Below are positions 34,448 to 43,664 of a DNA stretch of 64,000 nt, in pieces. Positions within the stretch are counted from its first letter, which is position 1. Each line of letters opens with the position of its first letter. The DNA lies in assembly GCF_000250635.1 (NCBI RefSeq), contig NC_016940.1:1777001-1841000 (forward strand). The letters are read 5' to 3'. This DNA is from Saprospira grandis str. Lewin (lineage in GTDB: Bacteria; Bacteroidota; Bacteroidia; Chitinophagales; Saprospiraceae). Under the pieces are notes generated by a model that saw only the letters and a program-made list of their open reading frames with translations, had not been told where the DNA came from and searched no databases. Made by a program: the position numbers and the translations under genes.

Positions 34448-34912
34448 TTAATCGTCTCGGCCTAAAATGACTCTTTTCTTTTCTTCAAACTCGTATTGGT
34501 CAATAATTCCCTTATCGAGTAGATCTTGCCAAGCAGCTAGGGTATCGGCCTGCTCGCCCGTAATCTTTTTGACCGCAATTTTTTTATTGTTCAGGCGGTT
34601 TTGGGTCTTTTCTCGCTCTTCTTTTAGGCGCAGGCGCTCTAGTTGGAGCTTTTCGCGATAAAGCGCTTGTTTTTCTCGGACTAGCATGCGGCCTACTCCT
34701 GAAGTATTTTCATAATTATACCGATAATCAAAGGTCTCTTGAGACATAAACAATAGCATAATCGTCTCCACCAAGGCAATAAGGCCCGGAATCCCTGTCC
34801 AAAACAACAGCAAATAAAAAACCCCTTGTACCGGACGATTCAAGTAGAACTTATGAATACCGATAAAACCGAGAAAGAAGGCCAAAATGGCCGCAACAAA
34901 TTTGTTTTTCAT
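34448..34912 (-). CDS. TM2-domain membrane protein with SHOCT-like tail
   Basis: 154 residues from the ATG at 34912 (the frame to 34954 is not needed). The N-terminal TM2 domain has two helices (FVAAILAFFLGFIGIHKFYL and GVFYLLLFWTGIPGLIALVE) with the conserved FLGxxGxHxFYL motif; then a basic coiled segment (REKQALYREKLQLERLRLKE); then a short oligomerisation motif LLDKGIIDQYEFEEKKRVIL of the SHOCT type. The function of TM2 proteins in bacteria is not established. Confidence 0.88.
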   Translation of the reverse strand: MKNKFVAAILAFFLGFIGIHKFYLNRPVQGVFYLLLFWTGIPGLIALVETIMLLFMSQETFDYRYNYENTSGVGRMLVREKQALYREKLQLERLRLKEEREKTQNRLNNKKIAVKKITGEQADTLAAWQDLLDKGIIDQYEFEEKKRVILGRDD

Positions 34913-35060
34913 AGAATAGTTAGTGCTTACAAACTCAAAACGATTAAAACGCAAAATAAGTTACAGCTTTTTCTGAAAACTTAGCTATAAGTTGGCCAAC
35001 TGCTGCTCTATTTATTGCGGCAAGCAGGCGGCGAAGCCGCCGCAAAGGAGCGAAGCGACT

Positions 35061-35179
35061 GGCCTAGCGATGCGGCGGGGTGGCCGAAGGCCAGACCGAG
35101 CTGGCGCAGCCAGTGAAGGGCCGAGCGAACAGCGAGCCCCAAAGCGTAGCGCCGACGAGCATAGCGAGGCGGAGGCCCC
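35061..35179 (-). repeat. Structured intergenic repeat, copy 16 (type I)
   Basis: Minus-strand GGGGCCTCC to CTAGGCC with inner arm CTGGC-TGC-GCCAG and trailing arm TGGCC-TTC-GGCCA; tail hairpin to 35027. It starts 15 bases after the stop of the gene to its right. Confidence 0.86.
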
Positions 35180-35194
35180 AAAAAAACAGCAGTT

Positions 35195-35692
35195 TTATAC
35201 CGTTCCTTGTTTATTATACACCCGCCAATAGGAAATGAGCAGGCGAAAAGGGAGTAGAATAGCTGCGATAATGCTAGCCACGCCAAAAAAGAGGTACTCG
35301 CCCTTCATATAATCTAGAAGTTGTTGCTGTTGTTTGATGCCTACCTCGGGATAAAAATAGGGCGTAAAGCTAGGCAGGCCTTCAGACTCCATAAAGTCCT
35401 GAAAATTGAAGGTATATTCGATCAGCTTAAAAATCAGGGGGATACTAGCAAAAATAAGCACAAATTTGGCCCATTGGGCATAGGCCAGAAAGCTATATTT
35501 GAGCAAAAAAAGGTGGCGGGTATAGGTAACAAAAATGACAATAAAGAGGGCATTGGCATAGACAAAGCTCCAGTCCTGCATAATGCTAAAAAGCGGGTAA
35601 GTGAGCAGGCCCACCAACAAGAGCGTAAGTGCCCAGAAGATGAGTTCGAGTTTGAGTTTGAGTTGAAATTGTTGTTTTGCAAGATCCGTCAT
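35195..35692 (-). CDS. Four-helix membrane protein of unknown function
   Basis: 165 residues with four predicted membrane helices: FWALTLLLVGLLTYPLFSIM, YANALFIVIFVTYTRHLFLL, FVLIFASIPLIFKLIEYTF and YLFFGVASIIAAILLPFRLL. The loop between helices 3 and 4 carries aromatic residues (FQDFMESEGLPSFTPYFYPE). No family was recognised. It follows xerC by 26 bases but has its own promoter box. Confidence 0.72.
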   Translation of the reverse strand: MTDLAKQQFQLKLKLELIFWALTLLLVGLLTYPLFSIMQDWSFVYANALFIVIFVTYTRHLFLLKYSFLAYAQWAKFVLIFASIPLIFKLIEYTFNFQDFMESEGLPSFTPYFYPEVGIKQQQQLLDYMKGEYLFFGVASIIAAILLPFRLLISYWRVYNKQGTV

Positions 35693-35713
35693 AGTATACT
35701 ATAGTTTAGCGGG

Positions 35714-35721
35714 CAAAATTA
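35714..35721 (-). promoter_or_regulatory. Promoter -7 box (TAATTTTG) inside the xerC end
   Basis: Exact TAnnTTTG match overlapping the xerC stop codon, 22 bases upstream of the membrane-protein ATG. Confidence 0.45.
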
Positions 35722-36618
35722 TTTCTTTTTTTTGGCTTTAGGGTGGCTTTGGGCATATACTTTCTTGAGCTGTTCTAAAGAGTTGTGAGTATAGACCTGC
35801 GTAGCGGCTAGGCTGCTATGGCCCAAAAGCAGCTTAATAGCTTGTAGGTCGGCCCCTTGGTTGCTCAGGTGGGTGGCAAAACTATGGCGCAGGCTATGCG
35901 GGCTGCGTTCTTCTTGGGTAGTAACGAGGCCCAAATACTGCCGCACCTTATTATAGACCCATTTGGGGTAGGGAGCTTGGCCTTGGTCATTGAGAATCAC
36001 TGGTCCTTTGGGGTCAAAATTGGCTAAACTCTCTTCGGCGAGGGCTTTAAAGGCGGCTAGGGCGGCATTGAGTTGGGGGAGAATGGGAATAATGCGCATT
36101 TTTTGGCCTTTTCCCAAAATTCTCAGTTGTTCGAGCCCTGCATCCCAATCGGTCCAGCGCAGGCCCAACAATTCGGCTCGGCGCATGCCTGTCTGATAAA
36201 AAAGCTGCAACATCAGGCGGTCTCTTTGGCCTGGAAAATCGGCCTCAAAATAAGGTCCACTAAAGAGCTTGGCCAATTGCTGTTCGGCCAAAAAATGAGG
36301 CAAGGCCGCCTTTTTTTTGGGCAGCTGTAGGGCTTGCATAGGGTTTTCTTGCAATTGGCCCTCCTGCATCAAAAACTTAAAATAGCGCTGTAAGCTACTG
36401 GCCTTTCTGTGAATAGTGCTGCTTGCTCGGCCCTGCTGCATCAGCTCTACCAGCCAAGAGCGCAAAATGCCCAAATTGACAGCTTTGGCCTCTTCTAGCT
36501 CATATTTCTCCTTCAAAAAGGCATTAAACTGCCGCAAATCTGTAGCATAAGCCCGACAGCTATGCTCCGAATAGCGCTTTTCGTAGCGCAAAAACTGCAG
36601 AAAAGCCGCTAGCTGCAT
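35719..36618 (-). CDS. xerC: Tyrosine recombinase XerC/XerD family
   Basis: 299 residues. The N-terminal SAM-like DNA-binding domain (FLQFLRYEKRYSEHSCRAYA) is followed by the catalytic domain with the full set: Arg in TGMRRAELLGL, Lys in the GKGQKMRIIP loop, HSLRHSFATHL with His and Arg, LLGHSSLAATQVYTH with His and the nucleophile Tyr. The core is that of the chromosome-dimer resolvase pair; whether it is XerC or XerD cannot be decided here. It starts 2 bases after the MerR gene stop, forming a tight operon. Confidence 0.92.
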   Translation of the reverse strand: MQLAAFLQFLRYEKRYSEHSCRAYATDLRQFNAFLKEKYELEEAKAVNLGILRSWLVELMQQGRASSTIHRKASSLQRYFKFLMQEGQLQENPMQALQLPKKKAALPHFLAEQQLAKLFSGPYFEADFPGQRDRLMLQLFYQTGMRRAELLGLRWTDWDAGLEQLRILGKGQKMRIIPILPQLNAALAAFKALAEESLANFDPKGPVILNDQGQAPYPKWVYNKVRQYLGLVTTQEERSPHSLRHSFATHLSNQGADLQAIKLLLGHSSLAATQVYTHNSLEQLKKVYAQSHPKAKKKK

Positions 36619-36620
36619 AA

Positions 36621-37505
36621 TTAGGAGAGTTCTGACAAAAAGTCGATAAATTCACTAAAATCCTCAAACAAACTGAGGTTGGGAGCCGCCTCTAAAGGGT
36701 GCATAATAGGTTGGGCCGAACAAAATATCTGAATATCGGGATAACGCTGACAAAGCGCCCCTAAAAACTCCTGTGGAGACAACTGCCCGTTGTTCGTCGA
36801 GCTGGTGGTAAATATACAAGTTGGCTTAAATTGCTCTACCGCCACTTCTAGCTCCTTGGGCGGAATCTGGCTGCCCAAATAGCAAGTCGCACAACCTCTA
36901 GAGCGCAAATAATAATGGTACAATAGCAACAAAATCTCTTGTTGCTCGCCCAAGGGCTCAAATAACAACACCCTGGGCCGCTCTTCTTTTGCAGGCTCAT
37001 GCCCCAACAAATACAACTGATGAGCCAAGCGCTGCCGAATCAAATGATGCACAAATTGCTCATGCACAATACGCACCGCCCCCGTTAGCCAAAGCAAACT
37101 GAGCTTTTCCAAAAAGGGCAGCAAAAGCTTGGTCAATAAAGCCTCAAAGCCCGACTTTTCCGCCTCCTGGTTCAAAATCCGCTCAAACTCCAGCTCATTA
37201 AATTCCATCATCGCCATGGTGAGCCGCTGCAATAAATTGCTCTGCTCCTCACTCTCCTCCGCAATATTTTCTACCCGCTCCAAAACCTCTGTTTGCGTCA
37301 AACGGGCAATCTTAGAAATACGCATACCGTTTCGGTTCAGGAACGCAATATTGAGCAAGTACTGCAAATCTTCATCCGTATAATACCGAATATTGGTGGC
37401 CGTACGCTTGGGCTCAATTATATTATATCGCTGTTCCCAAATCCGAATCGTATGGGCTTTGATGCCAGACAGTTTTTCAAGGTCACGAATCGAATAGGTA
37501 GCCAA
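36621..37505 (-). CDS. MerR regulator with degenerate B12-binding domain
   Basis: 294 residues. The start codon is TTG; no in-frame ATG precedes it, and MATYSIRDLEKLSGIKAHTI is the expected MerR N-terminus. A winged helix (IRIWEQRYNIIEPKR, RYYTDEDLQYL) is followed by a helical domain (WLTGAVRIVHEQFVHHLIR) and a Rossmann-like B12-type domain (RVLLFEPLGEQQEILLLL, CATCYLGSQIPPKEL). In CarH-type light sensors the equivalent loop has a cobalamin-binding His (GExHxxG); here it reads GEQQEIL, so B12 binding is doubtful. Operon with xerC. Confidence 0.87.
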   Translation of the reverse strand: MATYSIRDLEKLSGIKAHTIRIWEQRYNIIEPKRTATNIRYYTDEDLQYLLNIAFLNRNGMRISKIARLTQTEVLERVENIAEESEEQSNLLQRLTMAMMEFNELEFERILNQEAEKSGFEALLTKLLLPFLEKLSLLWLTGAVRIVHEQFVHHLIRQRLAHQLYLLGHEPAKEERPRVLLFEPLGEQQEILLLLYHYYLRSRGCATCYLGSQIPPKELEVAVEQFKPTCIFTTSSTNNGQLSPQEFLGALCQRYPDIQIFCSAQPIMHPLEAAPNLSLFEDFSEFIDFLSELS

Positions 37506-37610
37506 AATGATGTATGCTTTGAGGGGTGGATTGGCTAAAGGCCGCTAAAAAATATTTTCTGATCTGCCTATTAACAGAAAAAGCCAATGCTTGGTTGAGC
37601 TTGGCTGTTA

Positions 37611-37618
37611 CAAATATA
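37611..37618 (-). promoter_or_regulatory. Promoter -7 box of the merR-xerC operon (TATATTTG)
   Basis: Exact TAnnTTTG match 106 bases upstream of the TTG start, implying a leader of about 100 bases. Confidence 0.45.
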
Positions 37619-37712
37619 GCCCAGAATTATCAATCTTACTAATATTTAGGTCCTTTTGTGGAGTGATTCCCTGCTTTTCAGGGCCAAAAGCTGAACAAAG
37701 TTTTTCTTTTTT

Positions 37713-37841
37713 GGGGGCCCGCGGCCGCCCTTTATTTTGGGGCGGCCGCCGCTATGCTCCGCCGCTCGCAGGTCTGCTCGGCCCTGCGCCGCCTTCGGCG
37801 GCTGGGTCTGGCCTGCGGCCACGGCTGCGCAGCGCTGGGCC
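37713..37841 (+). repeat. Structured intergenic repeat, copy 17 (variant ends)
   Basis: Starts GGGGGCCCGC and ends GCTGGGCC, so the ends pair as GGCCC/GGGCC: a third matched end pair. First arm GCGGCCGCC/GGCGGCCGC and inner arm GCCGCC-TTC-GGCGGC. The tail (to about 37881) has GGCGGC/GCCGCC and then CTGGACCA. Confidence 0.84.
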
Positions 37842-37890
37842 ATTGGCCCTTCGGGCCCAAGGCGGCAAAGCCGCCTTGCTGGACCAAAAA

Positions 37891-37925
37891 AGCAGCCAAC
37901 CCTCTAAGCTAGAGAATTGGCTGCT
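37891..37925 (-). terminator. Terminator of the PpiD-like gene
   Basis: Stem AGCAGCCAA / TTGGCTGCT with an inner CTCT/AGAG and a T run on the minus strand. Confidence 0.75.
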
Positions 37926-37949
37926 TGGTCAGCATCGGCTCAAAATGGC

Positions 37950-40148
37950 CTAGTACATATCTGCGCGATTATCCTTGATATTCATATCATCTTGGATCGC
38001 TCCCAAAAGCATTTCGCGGAAACCAGCGGGACTAGCTGCGGCTGCGGGCAACAAGCTACGCATCACAAAGTTGCGCTTCTGTTGTACTGCATTGGGCATA
38101 TTTTCCATAGAAGGACCATCCTGCTTATTGATCAATTGGATCATGTAAACACCTTGCTCTCCAGCAAAAGGCTTAGATACTTTTCCTGTTTCCAGTACAT
38201 CGGCAACAGCAGTCAGCTTAGGCTCTACCCCACCCACTTCACGAATAAAGGGGGCATCGTAGCGTACGCCATTGGCTGTTTCTACCTTAGCGCTGCTATA
38301 TTTGCCAGCCATAGCTTCTAGAGAAGTTACGCCTTCTAGTTTCTTGAGGATAATCTCGGCTTTCTTCTCATTACGAACAATGCGCTCTACTTCTGCACGA
38401 ACGCTATTGTCTTCAATGCTAGCCAAGCCTTCAGGCGATTTTTTAGCCAAGGCAGGGACCACCACTGCAGCAATCGTATTGTACTTAGGATCAGTAAAAG
38501 GATAAATGCGTCCAGCTACTTCTCCATCTTTGGCCTCTTTATGTGCCCACTTGATGATTTCGGCAGCCTCGGCACCTTGCAAACCTTGAGTCAATACATA
38601 GTCATTGATTTCTAGACCAGCAGCATTGCTCAAACGAAGATTGGGATTTTTCTTAGCGGCAGCTTTGAGCTCTTCTAGCGTACGGTTGTTAGCCATAAAC
38701 TCATTGGCTTTGGCCTCTGCAGCTCTTTCTGTTTCGGCAGAAGGCAAAATAGGCTCACTCTTATAAGCTAGACGAAGACCTACCTTATTTTCTCCAAATT
38801 TATAATCTGTAATTTGGATCAAGTGCATAGCATTTTGCGTCTGAATGATCTCAAAGCTATCTTTTTGCCCTACATCAAAAATGAAGTTTTCAAAAGGAGC
38901 GCCATAGCTATCGCCACGGCCACGGTAACCCATTACACCTCCTTTGTCTTTGGTAGACATATCCATGCTATGTGCAGCAACCAAGTCATTAAAGTTGGCT
39001 GTACCGGCAACAAGCAACTTGCGCAAAGAGTCGAGCTCTACATAAGCGGCCTGCATCGTATTGATATCGCGGCGGTTGACGGGCTTCATGATATGGCGGC
39101 AAGCCACAGAATCGGGCATAATCTTGCGATCCATCACCTTGACCATTTTGATTTGGCCCAAATTGTCGTAGTAAGGGCCATAAACCTGGCCTTTATCCAT
39201 ACTAAAGAGAGTATCCTTAATACTTGCATCTTGCCATTTTTCCTCTGTATAATAAATAGGATCTAGCTGGATGCGGTTAGTTTCTGCATAAGTGGTATCG
39301 CCTTGGCCAGAAGTTTTGGCAAAGTCGGCTACCATAGAGGCATAAGTTTTTTCAAAGTTGGCCGTATCTGCAGCAGAAGGCTGTACATCAAAAACAACAT
39401 ACTCGATAGAGACATTGGCTTTGCGCTCATAAGCCTTGGGGTTCGCCTGAATATAGGCGCTAAGGTCTGCATCAGAAATGCTTACTTCTGCATTATCTAC
39501 ATCAGCATAGAGTACACGGCTGAAGTTAAAGTCATAAGTTCTGTTTTTGCGGGCATATTCTGCATTGACCATCCAAGCGGGGGCATAAACTCCTTTTTGG
39601 AGCATAGCGATATACTTAGCAGAAAGCTGCTCATCGGCTACTGATTTTTCTAGGGCCTCCCAAGCATTCAGGAACTGAATTTCTTGGTTAGTTAGCTCAG
39701 AAGCACTTTTTTCTTTAGCCTGAAAATAAGCATTGCGTTGCTGCTCAATCATATTGCGGTCTACGCCAGCGCCCATTTGGGCAAACTGCTGGGCCACCAA
39801 AGGGCTAATATTTTGCCCTGTGAATAGGTCTGTTACCTCTTCTTCTGTAACAACAATACCCAATTTCTTGGCCTGTTGCTTATAAATGACATTGCTCAAG
39901 AGGTCCTTCCAAGCTTGTTCGCGGATTTGCTCCTGGCTAGCCTGGGCCCCTTCATAATTTTTAATGTAGACATCAAAGTCTTCGCGAAGGACATCCTCTC
40001 CATTAATTTTTGCTACAATTCGCTGCTGAGCGCCCATTCCGCGGCCCACCGAGCTTACATCCATAAAGAGGAAGCCACCGATCCCGAGAATCACTAGCCC
40101 CATCATCACCCAACCAAACTGGTTGCGAATCTTTCCTAATACTGCCAT
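37950..40148 (-). CDS. PpiD/SurA-like peptidyl-prolyl isomerase and periplasmic chaperone
   Basis: 732 residues. A single N-terminal membrane anchor (FGWVMMGLVILGIGGFLFMD), a SurA-N/PpiD domain (RIVAKINGEDVLREDFDVYI, QEQIREQAWKDLLSNVIY), a parvulin-type PPIase domain in the middle (VACRHIMKPVNRR, DKGGVMGYRGRGDSYGAPFE) and a C-terminal second parvulin-like region. It would fold proteins emerging from the Sec channel on the periplasmic face. The length is larger than E. coli PpiD (623 residues), as is usual in Bacteroidota. Transcribed alone. Confidence 0.92.
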   Translation of the reverse strand: MAVLGKIRNQFGWVMMGLVILGIGGFLFMDVSSVGRGMGAQQRIVAKINGEDVLREDFDVYIKNYEGAQASQEQIREQAWKDLLSNVIYKQQAKKLGIVVTEEEVTDLFTGQNISPLVAQQFAQMGAGVDRNMIEQQRNAYFQAKEKSASELTNQEIQFLNAWEALEKSVADEQLSAKYIAMLQKGVYAPAWMVNAEYARKNRTYDFNFSRVLYADVDNAEVSISDADLSAYIQANPKAYERKANVSIEYVVFDVQPSAADTANFEKTYASMVADFAKTSGQGDTTYAETNRIQLDPIYYTEEKWQDASIKDTLFSMDKGQVYGPYYDNLGQIKMVKVMDRKIMPDSVACRHIMKPVNRRDINTMQAAYVELDSLRKLLVAGTANFNDLVAAHSMDMSTKDKGGVMGYRGRGDSYGAPFENFIFDVGQKDSFEIIQTQNAMHLIQITDYKFGENKVGLRLAYKSEPILPSAETERAAEAKANEFMANNRTLEELKAAAKKNPNLRLSNAAGLEINDYVLTQGLQGAEAAEIIKWAHKEAKDGEVAGRIYPFTDPKYNTIAAVVVPALAKKSPEGLASIEDNSVRAEVERIVRNEKKAEIILKKLEGVTSLEAMAGKYSSAKVETANGVRYDAPFIREVGGVEPKLTAVADVLETGKVSKPFAGEQGVYMIQLINKQDGPSMENMPNAVQQKRNFVMRSLLPAAAASPAGFREMLLGAIQDDMNIKDNRADMY

Positions 40149-40280
40149 AACTTTGTTCTACTTAGCGTTGGTTGAACAGATTTTTATGTAAATAATTTTC
40201 TTTCTTCCTTTCTCTCAAAAGGCGCTTTTTTCTGGGGTTTTTCTGCTCTATTTGGCCCAAAAGGCCCCTAAAAATGCTTG

Positions 40281-40288
40281 CAAAAATA
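40281..40288 (-). promoter_or_regulatory. Possible promoter -7 box of the PpiD-like gene (TATTTTTG)
   Basis: Exact TAnnTTTG match 132 bases upstream of the ATG. The stretch 40149-40396 contains no gene. Confidence 0.4.
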
Positions 40289-40431
40289 AACATTTTTTTA
40301 AGGGCCGAGCAAATTATATCTGCAAAAAAGCCCTTAAGCCTTCATTTTTTGAGCTTTAAGCGGGATAATACGCAAAGATTTTCTCTTGCGTCTAGCAGGC
40401 GGCGAAGCCGCCGCATAGGAGCGCAGCGACT

Positions 40432-40564
40432 GGCTGAGGGATGGATAGCAGTGGCGCGAAGCGCCAGACCCAGGGCTTTTGAAGCGCAGCGAAAAAGCCC
40501 GCAGGGCCGAGCAGACCTGCGAGCTGCGGCACAGCCCGACCCGGCCGCAGGCCGGGGCAGCCCC
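40432..40564 (-). repeat. Structured intergenic repeat, copy 18 (type II)
   Basis: Minus-strand GGGGCTGCCCC to CCTCAGCC with arm GGGCTTTT/AAAAAGCCC and first arm CCGGCC/GGCCGG; tail hairpin to 40397. It starts 8 bases after the MFP gene stop, in the sense direction. Confidence 0.86.
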
Positions 40565-40572
40565 AAATCCTC

Positions 40573-41901
40573 CTACTTCTCTTTCGTCTTTTGATAGAGT
40601 TCTTTTTCTGCCACCGCCTCAATAATGCTGCCCTGCTCCAATTTTTTCGAGATGGCATCAAAGGGAGCGACCACCACCTGCTCGCCTGTCTTTAGGCCCT
40701 TAGTAATTTGGATATAGCGGTCGTCTTGGATGCCCGTTTGCACCTCTTGAAGGCGGACAGAATCGGCCATTTGGACAAATACATACTCTTTTAGGCCAAT
40801 CTCCTCCCCTTTCTTTAGTTGTTCCTCGGCCTGTTCATCTTCTCGGCTAGTGACAGCGGCGATGGGCAGTGACAAAGCATTGGAAATGCTATTGGTGCGA
40901 ATCTCGGCAGAGGCCGAAAGTCCAGCTCTAAAAGGTGGTTTATTGGGATCTAGTTGCAGATCCTTATAACTCTCTTGCGACATCAGGATGCGGACCTCAA
41001 AGTTGGTCACCTGGTCTGAAGTGAGGGCCATAGTGCTCAGGCCCGTGGCGGTATTGGCGATATGCGTCACTAAGCCCAAAAACTTGCGGTTGGGGTAAGC
41101 ATCTAGCTCAATATCGGCTGAATCGCCTCGGTTGAGTTGTAAAATATCGCGTTCATTCACATCTACACGGACCTCAATCGAGCTGAGATTAGAGATTTTC
41201 AGAATGGGCGTTCCCGCCATCTGAATGGTTCCCACCACCTGCTCGCCTTGTTTTTTGTAGAGCTTCGACACGACTCCAGACATAGGGGCAAAGATAGAGG
41301 TTTGCGAGAGGTTTTTCTGCTGTTCTCGCACCGTAGCATCGGCACTTTCCACATTAAATTTAGCCGAGCGGATACTCTCGTCTAGGGCTGCAATATTGGC
41401 CTCGGTAGAGCGGAAACTCGTCTCGATGGTTTCTAGTTCTGCCTTAGAAATCACGCCCTCATCAAAAAGGGTTTTATTGCGGTCATAATTGGCTTTGGCC
41501 TGGGCCAACTGCACCAAAAGCTGATCCTTTTGGGCCTTGATATTCCCCAATTGCGCTCTAGCTGACTTAGCGCTAGCCGAGGCTCTTTCCACCACCGAAG
41601 CCAGGGCTTCGGGGTCAATTTTGGCCAATAGCTGCCCTTCTTTTACATTTTCGCCCTCTTCTACTAAAAGCTCGACGATTGTTCCCGATACATTGGAGGT
41701 AATTTCGACCTCCGTGGCGGGAAACAGCTTACCGCTAGCATAAACCGACTCCACGATTTGTCGTTTTTCGGCAGCTTCTAGCAGCACCCGAACGGCTTTG
41801 GCCTTATTATCCTTGCGGAAAATCACGATCAGGGCCGTAGCAATCAGCAATAGACCAACAATCCAGATAATGGGACTAATGCCCTTTTTCTTCTTTGCCA
41901 T
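40573..41901 (-). CDS. Efflux periplasmic adaptor (membrane fusion protein)
   Basis: 442 residues. One N-terminal membrane helix (ISPIIWIVGLLLIATALIVIF), a biotinyl/lipoyl-like half (EITSNVSGTIVELLVEEGEN, VKEGQLLAKIDPE), a coiled-coil hairpin of about 100 residues, the second lipoyl half (TSIFAPMSGVVSKLYKKQGE) and a beta barrel. MFPs link an inner-membrane RND or ABC pump to TolC. It starts 6 bases after the TolC gene stop, so the two are co-transcribed. No pump gene is present downstream: the next gene is the PpiD-like one beyond repeat copy 18. Confidence 0.92.
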   Translation of the reverse strand: MAKKKKGISPIIWIVGLLLIATALIVIFRKDNKAKAVRVLLEAAEKRQIVESVYASGKLFPATEVEITSNVSGTIVELLVEEGENVKEGQLLAKIDPEALASVVERASASAKSARAQLGNIKAQKDQLLVQLAQAKANYDRNKTLFDEGVISKAELETIETSFRSTEANIAALDESIRSAKFNVESADATVREQQKNLSQTSIFAPMSGVVSKLYKKQGEQVVGTIQMAGTPILKISNLSSIEVRVDVNERDILQLNRGDSADIELDAYPNRKFLGLVTHIANTATGLSTMALTSDQVTNFEVRILMSQESYKDLQLDPNKPPFRAGLSASAEIRTNSISNALSLPIAAVTSREDEQAEEQLKKGEEIGLKEYVFVQMADSVRLQEVQTGIQDDRYIQITKGLKTGEQVVVAPFDAISKKLEQGSIIEAVAEKELYQKTKEK

Positions 41902-41907
41902 AGCATT

Positions 41908-43335
41908 TTAATTTTCTGGGGGGGTATTCAGTCCGATTCCTCTATAAAAATCAAGGACCTTTAGTTTGAAAAGTAAATCATATTTGGCCTGCACCACCGA
42001 AGAAGCGGCGGAGGTCAGCATATTTTGCACAGAACTCAGCTCAAAGCTATTGACGATACCCAGCTCGAAGCGTTTGCGGGTATTGGCTGCAGAGGCCGAG
42101 GTAGCGGCTAGGCTCTTTTGGGCCGCTTCTAGGCTTTTTCGGGCTGCTTTGACATCGGTTAGGGCTCTTTGGATATCGGCTTTGAGTTGATTTTGGGCCT
42201 GGCTGCTATTCAGTTTGGCCAATTCTAAGTTGAGTTTGGCCCGCTCAATGGCAATACGGCTTTGAAAACCGTTAAAGATAGGGACCGAAAGGCTAACGCC
42301 TACGTTCGTATAGAGGTTATTGCCCACTTGCTCAAAATAAGGCGTGGTTCCCCCTTCTATGGTCCGCACCGTAGGAAACTCTACGGGCACTTGGGTGCCA
42401 TTGACATCTAAAAAGAGCGTCTGGGTAGTTTGCTCGGTGGTACGTTCCTTAGCTGCCGAAGAGTAGTTGGAGGTTAGAGAAACATAGCCCCCCAAAGAAG
42501 GCATAAGGGCCCCTTCAGCCACCTTAATAGCCAAATCTGCACTTTCTTCTCTCAAGCGATTGGCGGCCATATTGGGCATATTGGCTGCGGCCTCTAGATA
42601 AAGCTCATCTAGGGTTTCCAGCTCTCTGGCCTCGGGCAACTGCAGCTCAATCACCTTCAGACGGATCTTTTCATCTACGGGCATATTGATCAGGACCTTA
42701 AGATTGACATAAGCCAGCTCAATGGTATTTTCTGCATTGACAATAGCCTGTTCATCTCTGGCCTGCTGCGCTTCTAGCTCCAAACGGCTGTTATCGGGCA
42801 AATTGCCCGCCTTAATCTGCTTGAGGGTTTGGGCCAATTGCTCTTCGGTTAGGGCTTTTTGGGCCTGCAACACCTGCAAGTTTTCCTCGGCCAGCAAGAC
42901 CTGCAAATAGGCCTGAGCCACAGAAAGGGCGTTGGTCTGCTTGGCCTGCTCTAAGTCCTGCGCAGTCGCCTGAACATCCAATCGGCTTTGCTTGAGCTGA
43001 TTGCGCAAACGCAAACCCTGATAAATCGGGAAATTGGTATTGAGCGAAAGCTGAGAAGACTGTGTGCTCTGATTGACATACTGATAGGAGGTAAAATCAA
43101 TTGAGCGGCCCAGGTTCAAACCATGCCGAAAAGAGGCATTTAAGGTAGGGTAAAAGGCCCAACTCGCTTGTTTGCGGTTCAGTTCGGCCTGCCGTTGTTG
43201 TATACCCGCCTGCTTGATTTGGGGGTTATGCTGCCAGGCATAATCAATACAAGCAGCCAAATCAAGACTATCTTGCCCAAAAAGAGGGCTGCCCCCCAAG
43301 ATGAGCAAAACTAAAACTCCATAAAGTTGACGCAT
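41908..43335 (-). CDS. TolC-family outer-membrane efflux protein
   Basis: 475 residues from the ATG at 43335 (the TTG at 43359 lies before the signal peptide). Signal peptide (YGVLVLLILGGSPLFGQ), then two OEP repeats: LDLAACIDYAWQHNPQIKQAG with long helices and alternating beta strands (NASFRHGLNLGRSIDFTSYQ; GYVSLTSNYSS), and the second repeat NVGVSLSVPIFNGFQSRIAI. It forms a trimeric channel across the outer membrane and periplasm. First gene of the operon with the MFP. Confidence 0.93.
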   Translation of the reverse strand: MRQLYGVLVLLILGGSPLFGQDSLDLAACIDYAWQHNPQIKQAGIQQRQAELNRKQASWAFYPTLNASFRHGLNLGRSIDFTSYQYVNQSTQSSQLSLNTNFPIYQGLRLRNQLKQSRLDVQATAQDLEQAKQTNALSVAQAYLQVLLAEENLQVLQAQKALTEEQLAQTLKQIKAGNLPDNSRLELEAQQARDEQAIVNAENTIELAYVNLKVLINMPVDEKIRLKVIELQLPEARELETLDELYLEAAANMPNMAANRLREESADLAIKVAEGALMPSLGGYVSLTSNYSSAAKERTTEQTTQTLFLDVNGTQVPVEFPTVRTIEGGTTPYFEQVGNNLYTNVGVSLSVPIFNGFQSRIAIERAKLNLELAKLNSSQAQNQLKADIQRALTDVKAARKSLEAAQKSLAATSASAANTRKRFELGIVNSFELSSVQNMLTSAASSVVQAKYDLLFKLKVLDFYRGIGLNTPPEN

Positions 43336-43435
43336 AAGGGATTCTTTTATTTGCTTCAATTTAAGGCTAAAAATAAGAGTTCTACAACAAGTTCGATAAA
43401 AAGCAGGCTTTTCTAGATAGTTCGACTTTTGTTTT

Positions 43436-43564
43436 GGGGCTGCCCCGCCCTGCAGGGGCGGGTCGGGCTGTGCGCGGGCTCGCTATTCGCTCGGCCCTGC
43501 GCTTTTTCGCTGCGCTCAAAAGCTTGGTCTGGCGCTTCGCGCCACCCGCTACCATCCCTCAGCC
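43436..43564 (+). repeat. Structured intergenic repeat, copy 19 (type II)
   Basis: GGGGCTGCCCC to CCTCAGCC, four-T run in front. The arm GCTTTT/AAAAGC is AT-rich but paired; trailing arm TGGCGC/GCGCCA. A tail hairpin GGCGGC/GCCGCC follows to about 43600. Confidence 0.87.
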
Positions 43565-43629
43565 GTTTGGCCTTCGGCCATTTGCGGCGGCTGCGCCGCC
43601 TCTGCACCCTTTCCTGCCCTAGACAGAAA

Positions 43630-43662
43630 AAAGGCCCAAAACCAAGGTTTTGGGCCTTTCTC
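43630..43662 (-). terminator. Terminator of the HEPN-SecB operon
   Basis: Perfect 14-base stem AAAGGCCCAAAACC / GGTTTTGGGCCTTT with an AA loop and T-rich flank on both strands. It closes the operon to its right. Confidence 0.85.
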
Positions 43663-43664
43663 AT

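Noticed and set aside
40573-43335. Complete tripartite efflux operon
   Set aside because: Only TolC and adaptor genes are present; no RND or ABC pump follows in the window.
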